Origin: Moniliella sp. 'wahieum' | Lineage: Eukaryota > Basidiomycota > Moniliellomycetes > Moniliellales > Moniliellaceae | Direction of reading: 5' to 3' | Length of the DNA: 64,000 nucleotides | Assembly: GCA_003971905.1 (NCBI GenBank) | Contig: RSEE01000070.1 | Span: forward strand, 250,501 to 314,500 | In this document: positions 47,572 to 59,889 of the stretch, in pieces | Numbering within the stretch: position 1 is the first letter of the stretch | Layout of the letters: every line of letters begins with the position of its first letter | Program-made: the position numbers and the translations under genes | The notes under the pieces: generated by a model | Seen by the model: only the letters and a program-made list of their open reading frames with translations | Databases searched by the model: none | What the model was told of the DNA's origin: nothing

Positions 47572-50331
47572 TTAGGCCGGGGTGATTGCCTTGCTCACTT
47601 GTTCCCGCGCCCACGTGGCCACTTGCCGCGTTGACCGTTCGTGGTGCTTGCTCCGGCCGGAGCGGATAAAATCGGCGACCCAGTCTTGGGCCAACGCTTC
47701 GACCAACTGGCGATTGGGGAACGTAGCTGCCACATCGCCCAGCAACCCGAGCGCGCCTGAGAGAAGCGTCTCGGTGCGGTATTCAGGATCGGAATGGACG
47801 CTCTTGATAAAGACCAGAATGGTCTCTACGTACGGAGCGATCAGCTCCGCTCGCTGGTCCGCCCGAATACCCGACACGATACCCACATACGAGTCGCAGA
47901 CGCCTTCCCGCAGTTGATTGACGTAGTCAAGCATGTCGTACCCGTCACTTGCAACTTAGATGCCTGGTCCAACACGATCATGGTCGCTGACAAGTAAGGC
48001 TCAAACCCAGCTCCAAGAGCTAGAGCAATGTCGCCAAAGCAACTGAGGATAGGTGGCTTGACCGAGCGTTGGAGGGTAGGAGAAGAAAGGTTGTCATACA
48101 GCACTTGGATCCACGACCCACAGTAAGGTGCCGCGACCTTGCCCAAGGCTCGGCAAATGTCCCCAATAATCCCAACTGCAATCGAGCACAACTGGAAGTC
48201 CTCATGGTTGTGCAGAGCACCCACCATAAACGGCTGGAACGCATCGAGGTACTTGGCAAAGTCCGCCTCCAGCGCTGCGATCACGGCAGCCACCGCCAAA
48301 AACGCATCTTCCAGCACAGTCGACATTTTGGCCCCCGAGGCACCATTGTGGATAAGGGTGAGCAGGTTGGTCATTAGCTGGTCCGCCACCGGCATGATCT
48401 CCCGGCCCAATCGCCTCACCACCGACGTGGCAACGGCAGCCAAGTTGCTTTGCAATTCAGCCCAGTTGTTGCGATCGTCCAGACCGACCAATTGGCCCAC
48501 CAGAGAATTCAGCTTCTCTTGGCGTGCATGACAACCACAAGCAATTGGCTCACGGACGACAGGCAGTCCTTAGGTGCCTGGCTCGCAGCAGTAGACAAGG
48601 CTTCGTACGACGACGTGCGAGCGTTCGACTCGTTGCTGTCCTTGTCGGCTGCGCGCAGCAAGTTCTCAACAATCTCGGGGAAGTAGGGCGAAAGCGGGGT
48701 GGTATCAGCGTCTTCCCCGAGCATCTGCTCACACAGGTTCATCACAGCCCAAGCACAGTTCATCGCAATTCTCGGCTGCTCGTGAATAGCAGACAAAAGT
48801 GCCTTGATCAACAAGGGAAGAACTGTCTGCGTGTCGATGGTTGCCACATGGATGTCGGTGATCCTACCCAACGTCCACGCCGACGTATCCCGCACTTCCA
48901 CCGAGGGGTCTTGGAGCATGCCATGATGGCCGGAAGCGCACTCTGGACCAGTGGTTGAAGTATCGTCTCCGAAGGACCAGCGAGGATAGAGCCAAAGGCC
49001 ATTACGGCGGCCTCGCGGTCGTGCCAGTCGGCATTCTTGATGTTACTCTCGATGAAGGGGACAGTGATGGGCGTGATGGCGTCCCGTACACACTGGGCAA
49101 ACAGCCCAACACTCACGCCTGCCGCTTGGCTACCGTCCACTCATCTTCGTCCGCATCCTCATCCTGCGTCTTGAGCAGGTCGAGCAGAACAGGAACAACT
49201 TGCGGACCTGTTACCTGGGCAAAGTGGTACGATGGCTGGGGCATCAAACCTCTTCCTCATCATCCCGAGCTGCCTCGTCGAGAGCAAGTTCATGGTCGCA
49301 TACCGTACTCCAGAACTCGATGGCTTGAAGCTTGACTTCCGGTTCTGGATCCTTCATACCAGAACCGTAAGCTGGACAGGGCGCATATAGAAAGAAAGAA
49401 AAAATTAGTGGCCTGGAAAAAAAAGACAGGAGGACACGCAGGAGGCGAGGGGGAAGAGGGGGCGTACACCAAAGAGAGCTTGTTCCATGTAAACCTTCAT
49501 CTTCTCGTAGTACATCGGCATGATCTTGACCAGCACGCTGAAGGCAGCGACCTTGATGTCCGTACGGGCATGCTGTGTGTCTTCGCAGACAACTTGCATA
49601 ATGTAGTTGCGTTCGCCCTCGCGATCAAAGTTTTGAGCGACAAATTCAAGCGAGTTCAGGAGCGCATTGAGGCAGCCAGTTGGACGTCGGCGACAGGCTC
49701 CTCCTTGCGCGCGCCCTGGATGACAGCAGTAAGGATCTCGTTGGAATGGCTTTGGAGCGCATCGCTGTGTTGAAGGGTTTCGCAGACAAAGCCAATGGTC
49801 TGTAGGGCCGCTTGACCGAGCTTGGCGTTCTGTGCGTCCGAGGAGGCAGCAAGCAGCTGGGTTAGGAGATCGGGCCACTGGTTCAGTGGGATCTCAATGG
49901 CCGCAATGGCAGAGATCGATTGGGCAGCTTGCGTGGCAACGTGGCTAACCGGCGAGGTCAACGTCTGGAGAGCCTTGGATTTGACATCCAGCCGGGCCTC
50001 TTCTGGGAGCGACTGCCAACGAGCAGCGAGCTCAGCAGAGCGAACAGGGTCGCGTACCGACAGGGCGTTCTTGATTGCGATACCAGCAGCAGCGCGGACA
50101 CTGGGGTCAGCGCCCTCGGTCGCCATCTGGGCCGCCAGGAGAGCCATGTACTGGGGCTGCAGGGGGCACGAAACGGTTAATTGTTAGTGTCACAAACGGG
50201 GCAGACGACCAGAAGCGAGAAGAAGGACGCACATAGTTCTCCTGCGCGGCGTGCTCGAGCTGAGTCTCTGCATTGAGCCGGATGGCAGCATCGGGGGAGA
50301 GGGAGTTGCTGAGAAGGACACCTGCGTCCAT
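47572..50331 (-). CDS. KAP95: importin subunit beta-1 (karyopherin beta, Kap95); frame-broken
   Basis: HEAT-repeat nuclear import receptor that binds importin alpha/NLS cargo and RanGTP. ATG 50331 gives [28 protein letters not shown]; intron 50157-50232, then [15 protein letters not shown] with the importin-N pattern. Further HEAT blocks: [68 protein letters not shown]. An intron at 49372-49469 joins [26 protein letters not shown]; an acidic DDEEE segment follows, as in the acidic loop of Kap95. Then [86 protein letters not shown]. Stop TTA/TAA at 47572. About 870 residues, normal size. Frame changes near 48515, 48910, 49140-49290, 49650 and 47940. Confidence 0.93.
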
Positions 50332-51270
50332 GGTGGGCAGATAGGAGCGGCGGGACGGGGACGCGGAAGCGAGGAGGATAAGAAACAGAACAGCCGCTCG
50401 GAAGGGGCAGGCAGATGCCGGGGCAGCGAGGCGGCGGAGGACGGCGAAGGGCTGCGCAGCGGCGGTGTGGTGGCAGAAGAAAGAAGGCCGCGTGGAGGCA
50501 GCAGCACCCAAGATTTTGCAGCGCAACACAACACCCACCGCCCCCGTGCCGCCCCTGCCCCGCCGCCTGCGTCGCCTGGGCCCACTGGCAGGTGCCCAGC
50601 ACCCGCCCCAGCACTGGCGCTGTGCACGGCAATGCCAACACTGGCGCTGGGCAGTGGCTTTTGCTGAGCACTAGGGTTACGGGCGGTGACTGCACGCGTG
50701 CGGCGCCCAGCAGCGCACGTCCGTACGCGCTGCTGCTCAAAAACACCGCTGGTGCTGCCTTACGTCACAGGGCCGCACACAGGCTCCGTGCCCCACACCT
50801 GATTTTGAGCCGATGCCCGAACGTTTTTCTCCCCCCCACCAGCCGAGTCACCCTCATCAGACAACAACAGACCAACACACCCAACACCCAACGCCACATC
50901 TGCCTCTTCCCACCAGTATGCATAGCTTTGCATATCCAGTGGTCATACAGCGTCCATCTGGCCTCACCGTCCGTTTTTCCCACCGGGACTCCTGGGACCG
51001 AAGACGATTAGTAGAAAGGGTTTCACTTCCTATATAAGACCTAAGACCTATTGGCGCCAATGCAAGCTAGTTGCAGTGTGTGCGTGCTGACATGCACGGA
51101 AAGCATTGTCAGAAGAAGCCGAGTTTGAATGTCACCATGCCATTGGTATACAGGCCCTCAAAAGTACGCAAACCAGTTCGACCTACGAAGCAAGCACTGT
51201 TAATGGTACCACCGCGGGTCGGGCGAGCCAGTCGACGAGGCACCTGCCTGGTCCAAGTCGCAGCAGCAGC
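50332..51270. other. intergenic upstream of importin beta
   Basis: About 940 bp upstream of the importin gene and downstream of the Sla1-like gene, both on the minus strand. GC-rich near the ATG, with CACTGGCGCTG/GGCACTG-type imperfect repeats around 50580-50650. No gene recognised. Confidence 0.5.
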
Positions 51271-53385
51271 CTACTTGTCTGGCGGGGCAAACGTCCCAGT
51301 CTTCATCTGAGAAAAGACAGAGGTGGGAGAAAGATCATCCCGGTTCGCCTGCCCCATGAGCGGCATCAGACTTGGCGTACCGTTGCTCCTGTCGTACTGG
51401 AGATACAGAGGCAGGGGAAACAGACGACCAAGTAGAGGTAGACTGTGGGTGCAGTGCCATACCCGGCTGACCCAGGTTCGGTTGCAGGATAGTAGGCTGT
51501 ACCATTCCGGTCGCCATAGGTGCCACCGGGAACGTACCCAAAGGATAATACTGAGGTACGTTACTTATCCGGGCGCATACCACCCAGTCGGGGAAGCAAA
51601 CGGACCCCCCATGTCCCAGGAGCAGGCGGAAGCGCGGGCGTAGCTGCAACGTCATCAAACACGCCATGCAAGGGATACACGGGAGCAGGAGCTTGGGGGG
51701 CGGTTGAGGCTAGGGTGGGGCCGGCTCTGGCGCTGGGGCGGAGGGAACCGGAGCAGGTGGCGGTCCAGCCGAGGGTGACAGAGGCTGCTGGGTCGGAAGT
51801 GGAGACGGTGGTGAGGGGTCTGTGCGGGTTGGGCGGGGGGAGAGGGAGGGATTGGGACGGGTTGGTTGGGTTTGTTTTCCAACCGCTGGGGAGCGGCCGT
51901 AGGGGACTGGGGCCCACCAGGCGAAGCAGACCCATCCACTGAGCCACCGGTAGGTCGCCTGGTATTGCGGTCGGGACGAGATACATCCGTGGGTTCAGGC
52001 GGGCTTGCGCGCGGATGTACTTGCGGAACCGAATAATGTCACCTTCTTTGAGTGTCAAGGTACGGAAAGCGGCGGGGTCCAAATGAGGGAGGACAGAAGG
52101 ATCGACATGTTCTTCCTCAAACACATTGGCGTACCGCTGCGCGTCTTCTTCGTCAATACCAGCCTGGAGGAATTCCTGAACCCATTTCGAGTTGCTCTGG
52201 GGCGGCGAGGGGGCTGAGTGACGAATGTGAGAGGGACTGGTAGCGAGCATTTTGCTCTTTAACTGGAGCTAGTTCACGCTCCAGCTCACGTGTGCGGTGA
52301 AGAGCGTTTTGCTCTTTAGCGCGAGCCAGTTGGCGCTCCAATGACGCGCACGCTCCATTGGACTTGATGTTCACGTTCCTCTGCCTGGAATGTTGTTGCT
52401 CCGCCATCGCTTCCGGCGACTGGCACCACGATGGGTCGCATGGCCAATCCGATGTTTCAGGATGTCCCATCTCCCAATTTTCGTCCGGCCCCACGCTGCT
52501 TCCCATAGCCCATGCTGACCATCACATCGCTGGCCAGACACATCCTGATCATCCTCTCACGGAGACGTTGGCCCGTAACTTCCTCGAGAAATTGAATGTC
52601 AGCTAAGCTCATCAACCTTGGCTCGACGGTGATGAGGGAACCATTGGTCTTGTGTAACCGGATATCCGTTCCCCGTCGGGGCCTGGAGTCAAACCAACAA
52701 AACGCAGCCTCGGTTTGAACGCCCGCTTGTCGTACCATATACGAACATCTGCTTATTTGGCTTCCGGGCGCAAAGGACGACGTGGTTTTGGTGGGTGGAG
52801 GTGCCGAGTGGGCGGCAAGTCCGCTCGACGGCCAGAAGGGAACGAGCTACCACTGTGAGTAGATCCAAGGGAGGCGTTGTGAGAATGGGTAGCACGTTGG
52901 CGGTCATAATCATCATGCCGTTTGGAGCTGAGCTTGCGCCAAAGTTTTTCGTGCGTGCGCGCGGTTGGCTGCGGAGCCGATTGCAGCGACGGTTGGTCGC
53001 GCCGTTGGTGGTGATCATGTCGCCTGGTAGCTTCGTCGTCCTCGAGCTGGCGGAGCTCCTCCTTGCCGCGCAAGCTCTGCCTCCGTAGGCGCATCCGACG
53101 CCGAGGCTACGGAGCGAGGTAGCTGCTGGGCACAATGCCCTGTGCGCCGGCACTTGTGCGCACGAGCGACCAGCCGTCGGCGCCGGTGCGGAGCAAAAGC
53201 ACGCGGTCGTCTTCCTGGACGGTGATTTCCTCGGCATCGGTGGCGCTAAAGTCGAAGAGGACCCGCGCATTGCGGGCTCGGGGCATGGGTGTGGCTCTGG
53301 CCAGTGGCGGTGGTGTGGTCCCACCAGTCAGGGCCAAGGCGGAGCGAATGCCAAGATCTGAGATGCTGCGCTTGAGCGCCAACAC
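51271..53385 (-). CDS. Sla1-like endocytic adaptor (SH3-SHD1-SHD2); frame-broken
   Basis: Sla1 proteins link cargo with NPFxD motifs to clathrin and actin at endocytic patches. Order on the minus strand: SH3 (about 53280-53110: RVLFDFSATDAEEITVQEDD, GIVPSSYLAP). A charged helical/His-rich linker follows (52.75-53.09 kb). SHD1, the NPFxD-binding fold, is next (about 52690-52560: DIRLHKTNGSLITVEPRLMS, LADIQFLEEVTG), then a coiled region with repeated LERQLARAKEQN units. SHD2, a SAM-like domain, is at about 52195-52020 (WVQEFLQAGIDEEDAQRY, LRTLTLKEGDIIRFRKYI). A Pro-rich tail leads to a Pro/Gly/Met/Thr repeat region. A likely last exon, after CTCAG near 51307, encodes MKTGTFAPPDK and TAG at 51271-51273. 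Only one SH3 is visible; Sla1 of yeast has three, so upstream exons may be missing or unrecognised. The 5' end at 53385 is not an ATG. Confidence 0.75.
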
Positions 53386-53878
53386 CCTGGTTCACATGCG
53401 CTGCCCCCCGTCTCAGCGCCCGCCCCACACAGCCCAGACGCCAAGTGGCTCCACTTAACCCTAAGACCTATCCCTCATGGCGTCAACGTCGTCAACATCA
53501 TTCAACGTCACGCGTCATCCACATATCCACCGCTCTAAGTATAGGCGCTGTCTGGACTGTGAACATGTGAACGTTCAATTGAACGCTTCACAACGCCAGT
53601 CCGCGCGTCTCCCATCCGCTGAGGTAATCTGTTGCCACCCCAGCAGTAGGGTTGCTCGATAGGCTTGCCCGACCCATTTCTAATGTCCCCATCGCACGGG
53701 GGCTACCGGTCCTGCAGACCCGGATGCTGGTCTGTGCCACCCACCCGCCTGCCCTCTCCCCGCTGGGGCGTCTGGTGACCACAGGCAAATTGCAATTGGG
53801 CCTTGCGACTCGGCAAGCTCGTCTCGTCTTGTCTCGTCTCCTCCACCGCTTGCGCCTCACTTGTCCTCTCTGCTCACC
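53386..53878. other. divergent upstream region, Sla1-like / COX9
   Basis: May contain unrecognised 5' exon(s) of the Sla1-like gene (an AG acceptor lies just upstream of 53385). A CGTCAAC-type repeat (53483-53515) and GAACGTTCAATTGAACG palindrome (about 53567-53584) are present. Otherwise nothing recognised. Confidence 0.4.
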
Positions 53879-54068
53879 ATGTCCGCTGTCGCTGGCCAGA
53901 TTGCGCCCATCACGGGCATGCTCCGCAGAGCTTCTTCCGCGACCTTTCCGTTGGTCTGGGCCTCGGCTTTGCCGGTGGCTCCGCCTTCTGGTACGGCATC
54001 CACCACCTGCCCTACGTCCGAAGCGCGACAACTTCTACGCTAAGCTCCAGGCCGAAGGCCAGGAGTAA
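53879..54068 (+). CDS. COX9: cytochrome c oxidase subunit VIIa (Cox9-type); two frame breaks
   Basis: Small single-pass subunit of complex IV in the inner mitochondrial membrane. ATG 53879 gives SAVAGQIAPITGMLR, matching the IAPITG start of yeast Cox9. After a missing base near 53930 the frame continues SFFRDLSVGLGLGFAGGSAFW, the membrane helix, then YGIHHLPYVR. A second missing base near 54021 leads to KRDNFYAKLQAEGQE and TAA. The helix followed by W/Y-G-H and a basic R-D/E-x-FYA-L tail is diagnostic of Cox9. Length about 63 residues, normal. No intron seen. Confidence 0.85.
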
Positions 54069-55195
54069 ATTGTTCGTGCGATCCGATCCCTGAAGCACGT
54101 GGTCGCTACGCAGAATAGAGTTGGAGCGGGAACTGTGGTCCTCCTGGGTTCTGCTCTGCGTTCCACTTCCAGGTATGTTTTTTTTTCTGGACGTATCTGC
54201 CTCGCTCGGAGCCCCCATTCGCTGACGCAGGACTTGCTTCGCAGGACGCACTCCCCCCCCCCTTTTTTCTTTTTTCACGGCCGAGTCTAATTAGCATGGC
54301 ATCCTTTCCTCATCGCATTGATCTTTGTATCTCTTCTCTCCTTGGCTGGTAGCAGCGCGAAGGAACACAAGAGGTTGGCGTGCATGAAGGAAAAGGGCAA
54401 GGTTCGTATACCGTAGCTGCTCCACCAGGGGAGGAACCCTGTGCATGGAGCCAAGTGCCATCCCATCTCCCTTGGTTTGTATCACCGATAGGCGGCGCCG
54501 ATTGGCCCGGTCGAAAGTCACATTTGCTTCCCATCTCCCAATCACTGTCATGAGGAGAGAGCCCCCGCGGTGAGACCCACGCCTGTAGTTTAGGGATACA
54601 ATCCCTTGGACGGGCAATCGGAGCCACGTACTTTAGGTCCTGCCCCAGATCCTCCGAGTAGGAGCCGCGTACGTAGGTCGGCAGAGCAGGTGAAGGGAAT
54701 CTAGGAGCTCTGGCGTAACCGGTAACGCTGTTCCCCGCAGCGTCACCAAACTCGAGGCGCTGTAGGTGGAAGCAGGCGCAGTCCTAAAGAAGAGCAAGGG
54801 CTACTGAGAGTAACCGCGGCTGGAGTGTAATCGACAAATTCGTAAAGGTGGTAACGTGAAAGGCGAGAGAGGAACGGAAAGCCGGGGGAGACCAGGGCAG
54901 GACGGTCGACAAGGACCACAGCTAGCAAGTCTTAGACATGGCTGCTTATATACAGAAGGAACCAGGCCTCAAGTGCCTCATGCAGACATGTTAAGCAGAA
55001 CGTGGGAGACTTTCTTAGTAGAGAGATCTCAAGACCAAATAGTTTGAGCCCATCCTCCGCTATCGGGACTCTCAGTTTCTTAGTATGTGTTACTAAGAAT
55101 CAGCCAAGACTGAAGCAGCAACAGTTTAGATCGTAGAGTACATGAACATGTTCTGATCATGACGATTGACCTCAATACTCATTTGAGGATGGTAT
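54069..55195. other. intergenic, 1.1 kb
   Basis: No conserved frame on either strand. The RNA-like stretch 54480-54680 was checked for 5S rRNA or tRNA features and has none I can defend. Confidence 0.5.
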
Positions 55196-57539
55196 CTAAC
55201 GTAACGGGGCAGCACGTTTTCGCTTGACTTTGACTGACCTACCTGGACCAGGTCCTGTGGTCGAGGCGAAGAGGGGCGGGCAGAGGAAGGAGCAGAGGAA
55301 CGGTCGGAAGAAGAAAGAGGGGAGAAACAGTAATGCGAACGCGATGCGATGGGGACGATGGTGGTTGCTTCTCGACACAAGTAAGGTCAGTGGGGGCAGT
55401 AGGGTTTGGTACGTGAGGCTCCGCTGGGAGGTCCCTTCTTCGAGTTCCCCTGGGAGGTTCCCTTCCCTTTGCGTGGGGAGCAAGATCGATCGTCCGGTCT
55501 CCCCTCGGGGTCGATCGAACGAGGTAAGAGTAATGGGTCGATAGCCAAGCGCCGATCTGCCGGGAAGAGCGCGAACCGTACCGAGTACTTGCGTCGCGCA
55601 ATCGGATCGCTTCCGTGCGCGAGGCCGGCTTGCCACCCCCTCGTAAATCTTCCGCAACAAACTGACAATCAACTCGGGCATTAAAACCGAGTGAACAAAG
55701 ATGGTCGGGGGAACCGGGTGGATCCGATCGACATCGATCGTGAGTGGAACAAATTCAGTGGGTTTGTCCATAGTGGGAGGAGTACCGTCGGAGCGGATGC
55801 AAGTGGGTGAGGTTCGGAGGAATTATCCGGCCGAGCAGAGTACGTATCTTGTTGTCTTTCTCCCGTGTGGACGAAGGGAAACTCAACGAGGCACCTGGTC
55901 ATAACGTTTCCCATCCTGTTCCCCATAGTACCTGCCCTTTGGTCCGCCACAGCGTCCATCTGTGCTCTGGTGCTCAACGCACGTTGGCCCTGGGTCTTGA
56001 TCCGCTCAAGCAGGCGGTGAACCACGTGCTCTCCTCCGGATGGGCAATGATGGTGGCCAAGCGGGCCCAATGAACGGCTTTGGGAGGTTCCTCAACCCCC
56101 CCACCCGATCGGTCTGTACCAAACTTGACCCGCCCGCGCAAATGAGCGGCATCCAAACGCGTTGGCCACCCCTGCTTCAGTCCGTGGGGGACGGTTACAC
56201 GTTCATCCTCGTGCCGCAGACATACGCCTACCGTCTGTTGCCCGCCCACGTGCCCATGGGTACGATGGAACTCATCGAGCAACGGTTGGAGCATGCGTAC
56301 CAGCGCCGTGGTCATCCTTTTGGGAAGCGGGTTGGAGCAGAAAGGACAGGTCTCCAAGTCCGTGACCACAGTAGGCACAGTACTGGTGAGCGAGCGCTTG
56401 GACCCTGTTGAGGTGGTGGCCGAATTGGCCATGGCCCAAATTTGAGCATCGAGCTTCTGCTTGGACCGGGACGCGTCTGATCCAGCCACCGGGGCTGGCG
56501 TCCGCTCTACCGCGCCAACAGAGCTGGATGCATTGTCAAGGTCCTCAGATTGGACCAAGCGCTGTTGTAGTTGTACATGCGCATGTTCCCAGTGCTCCTG
56601 CTGTTTGCCCACTTCGGCGAGGTGGGCTTTGGTCGGGCCTGACAAGGCTATCGTCTTGAGCGTAGGGCGGGCAGGTGGGTCTTGGGCCGAAGCACAACTG
56701 GACAAGCTACGTTTCGAACGAGGCGGACCGAGGCACTTGAGTTGAACCGGCGGCGAGATGGGCGAGATGGGCGAGATGGGCGTGGGCGTGGAGAGTGCGG
56801 ACCATCCAGATCGGAATCTTCTGACGACTCTTGGGCCAGAATGGTTGCCGAAGTGGCAGCGGCAGGAGCAGCGGTAAGGTCAATTTCCGGACGGACGGAT
56901 CGTTGCCGATCCGAGAGCGGAAGGATGGGAGCTTAAGCCGAGCACGACTGTTAGGTTTGAGAGGGGCGTCCGAGGCCGCTAGATCACTTTGGGAGCTGCT
57001 GGGGGGGTCGCAAGTCGGGTGGTGGTGGTGGGTAGGGTTACGGCTAGAGTAGGTGGGAAGACGAAGTTTGGCTGTTGCCTGCACCGGCGGCGGGGAAGAG
57101 GCGCTAGTGCGGATGGACTGTGGTGGAGGCGGGGAGGAGCGAGACAGATGCGGGGGTTGGCCATACATGCGTACCACCAAGCCCTTGGGCCTGTGCAGGG
57201 GAGCAGCAACATCCAGCTCGTCCGAATCGGAGCCGGGGTCCGTGACGGCATGCGCACGAGCAAGGGGGAGGGAGCGAGGAGCGTGCGGGCGCGGGGACGA
57301 GACTTGGCTGGAGCGGGTGAGGTCGACGGGTGTGGGGTTGGGGCGGCGTTTCTTGGTGGATGGTGCGGGGGGGTGCGCGTCGGCAACGAGCGTGCCGGGG
57401 GGCAATGCTGGCGCCGAGCCGCTGGGTGGCGCGGCGCGGGACGGAGGCGGGGGGCCTATCGGCTGGCCAGGCGGCAGGTCGAGGTCGGAGGAGGGGGGGA
57501 GGGGGAGGGGGAGGAGGAGTGGATGCGGGTGGGCGGCAT
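55196..57539 (-). CDS. Rtc4-domain protein; frame-broken, both ends tentative
   Basis: Resembles fungal 'restriction of telomere capping 4' proteins, whose biochemical role is poorly known. The N-terminal part (57.5-56.7 kb) is Pro/Ser/Arg-rich with acidic SDSDELD and basic STKKRRPNPTPVDLT patches, suggesting a nuclear protein. The conserved part begins near 56345: LETCPFCSNPLP, a CxxC zinc-type motif. VCLRHEDER and VPHGLKQGWPTRLDAAHLRGRV follow, the characteristic RTC4 block. After frame changes, WARLATIIAHPEESTWF and then PPTIFVHSVLMPELIVSLL (about 55715-55650) correspond to the C-terminal RTC4 motif ending in VL.PE. The exact stop is unclear; the open frame runs to 55196, but the tail beyond about 55560 has no family resemblance. 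Start chosen at ATG 57539. Divergent from calmodulin with about 400 bp between the ATGs. Confidence 0.6.
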
Positions 57540-57945
57540 GCTGGTGGAGCTGGCGGCGCCGGGCTGCTGCTGCCTGCGCTGCTGGCTGCCGCGGCGAGTG
57601 CGAGTCGATGGGGTTGGATCGGTTGGATCCAGTACTGCTCCACGCGCAGCCCGCTGCTGGGCCTGCACGTGACGCGTCGCAGGGCGTGTGACCTGCACAC
57701 GTATGATACTTTCAACTGCCCACGTCTGCTCCCGTCGCGAGCTACTCCTGTGCCACGACAGACGCGCCCCCGGTGGCAGTGCCCACAGCGCCCCCGTGCG
57801 TCCTGCGCTTACCTCATCTGCCCACCGCGTCCGCAGCTAGCCAGACAGCGCCCGAGCGGTGCGACTGGATTGGTGCGATGCGATGCGCTGTGCTTGGCCC
57901 GCCCCACCCCACCATCCCATCCCATCCCATCCCACCCCACCCACC
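57540..57945. promoter_or_regulatory. divergent promoter region, Rtc4-like / calmodulin
   Basis: About 400 bp separating two divergent starts. A CCCAT/TCCCA pentamer tract (57911-57938) sits directly upstream of the calmodulin ATG, in its probable 5'UTR. Confidence 0.45.
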
Positions 57946-58685
<740 letters not shown>

Positions 58686-59164
58686 GATTGGTCCGCCGCA
58701 GCGTCACCCCAATGGCACCCGTTCACGTGATCTCATGACATTTGTTTGCCTTTCTGCACCTACCTTTGGCGGACGGCTTCGACGAATAGTAGCAGTCGTG
58801 TCCTTCCCGACGGGCCAACAGGTGGTTTCTCCCCAAAGTAACAATATCGAGTTTGCTTGTCTATAGCAACGCGTGCGCGCTTCAATTTACTATCACAAAC
58901 CGTCTCCCATGATGCATGAATCAGGACAGAGCCATGGATTTTAAGCTGGCACCTTGCCAGAAGAAGGGTACGACATGTAGCAGGCACAAAGCACTGAAGG
59001 GCACACTGTGCTTGAAATGGCAATGCCCAGAACCAGTAAGAGCCAGATGCTCCATTGGAGGCGAGGTGGAAACCCAAGAAAGAGGTTCCAACTTTGAGGC
59101 CAGGAAAACCTGCCTGAGATAGGTTCCCTGCGCAACCGCCAAGCTGTGAAAGCGGTGAAACTGC
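58686..59164. other. intergenic between convergent calmodulin and RPS14
   Basis: Two 3'UTRs expected; no coding block recognised. Confidence 0.5.
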
Positions 59165-59611
59165 TCACAGACGGCGACCACGGCGACCGCCCTTCCTGCG
59201 GGTCGAGTCGGTGGGGACGGGAGTCACGTCCTCAATGCGGCCAATGCGCATGCCCGAGCGAGCGAGCGCACGAAGGGCCGACTGGGCACCAGGACCAGGA
59301 GACTTGGTGCCCGTGCCACCGGTAGCACGGAGCTTAATGTGCAGAGCAGTAATGCCCACCTCCTTGCAGCGAGCAGCCACGTCCTGAGCAGCAAGCATAG
59401 CAGCGTACGGCGACGACTCGTCACGGTCCGCCTTGACCTTCATCCCGCCCGTCACACGGCTGATCGTTTCCTTGCCCGACAGGTCCGTCACGTGGATGAA
59501 CGAGTCGTTGTACGAGGCAAAAATGTGCGCCGTGCCAAACACAAGCTCACCGTCACCCACCTGGGGGCCGAGAGCGACAGCAGGGGCAGCCGTACGAGTC
59601 TTAGGGGGCAT
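59165..59611 (-). CDS. RPS14: 40S ribosomal protein uS11 (S14)
   Basis: Clean single frame from ATG 59611 to stop 59165 (148 residues). Blocks diagnostic of S14: [98 protein letters not shown] and the [14 protein letters not shown]-terminus. uS11 sits on the platform of the small subunit and is needed for late 18S maturation. A consensus acceptor (TTACAG) lies six bases upstream of the ATG, and a consensus donor (GTAAGT) at 59888, so the gene has a 5'UTR intron that holds a strong hairpin (annotated separately). Confidence 0.97.
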   Translation of the reverse strand: MPPKTRTAAPAVALGPQVGDGELVFGTAHIFASYNDSFIHVTDLSGKETISRVTGGMKVKADRDESSPYAAMLAAQDVAARCKEVGITALHIKLRATGGTGTKSPGPGAQSALRALARSGMRIGRIEDVTPVPTDSTRRKGGRRGRRL

Positions 59612-59617
59612 CGTGAA

Positions 59618-59888
59618 CTGTAAGCAGCAAACCAAGACGTTAGCCATCATGTTTTCATCTCAAGTTGCATGGGGGGGGGGGGGGGGGGGTGAACAGGGGG
59701 GCGACAAGAAGGGAGCCAAAGCGACAGTGCATGTCCCACCGTGGTCCTTCAGACCAGCTTCCAAGGTGCGCTCGACACACGCCGTGGTCGACCACTGCAG
59801 TTGGTGTCGAGCGCATGCGGGAACCTTCCACCCTTCTGGCTTGTGATGCCGCGCATCGATCGCCCCCTTGATGGGTAGGTGCACTTAC
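59618..59888 (-). other. 5'UTR intron of RPS14
   Basis: Donor AAG|GTAAGTGC at 59888 and acceptor GCTTACAG at 59618 on the minus strand, 271 nt, longer than the other introns in the window. It contains a 19-nt poly-G/C tract (59671-59689) and a perfect 12-bp stem hairpin (59767-59815). Inferred from splice signals only. Confidence 0.7.
59767..59815 (-). promoter_or_regulatory. hairpin in the RPS14 intron, candidate autoregulatory element
   Basis: TGCGCTCGACAC at 59767-59778 is the exact reverse complement of GTGTCGAGCGCA at 59804-59815. The enclosed 25 nt include the self-complementary GTGGTCGACCAC. The structure would form in the pre-mRNA. Yeast Rps14 is known to bind a stem-loop in RPS14B pre-mRNA; a parallel here is inference. 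Confidence 0.5.
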
Positions 59889-59889
59889 C

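Noticed and set aside
54480-54680. Possible 5S rRNA or other structured RNA
   Set aside because: No 5S signature (box A/C arrangement or terminal helix) could be matched.
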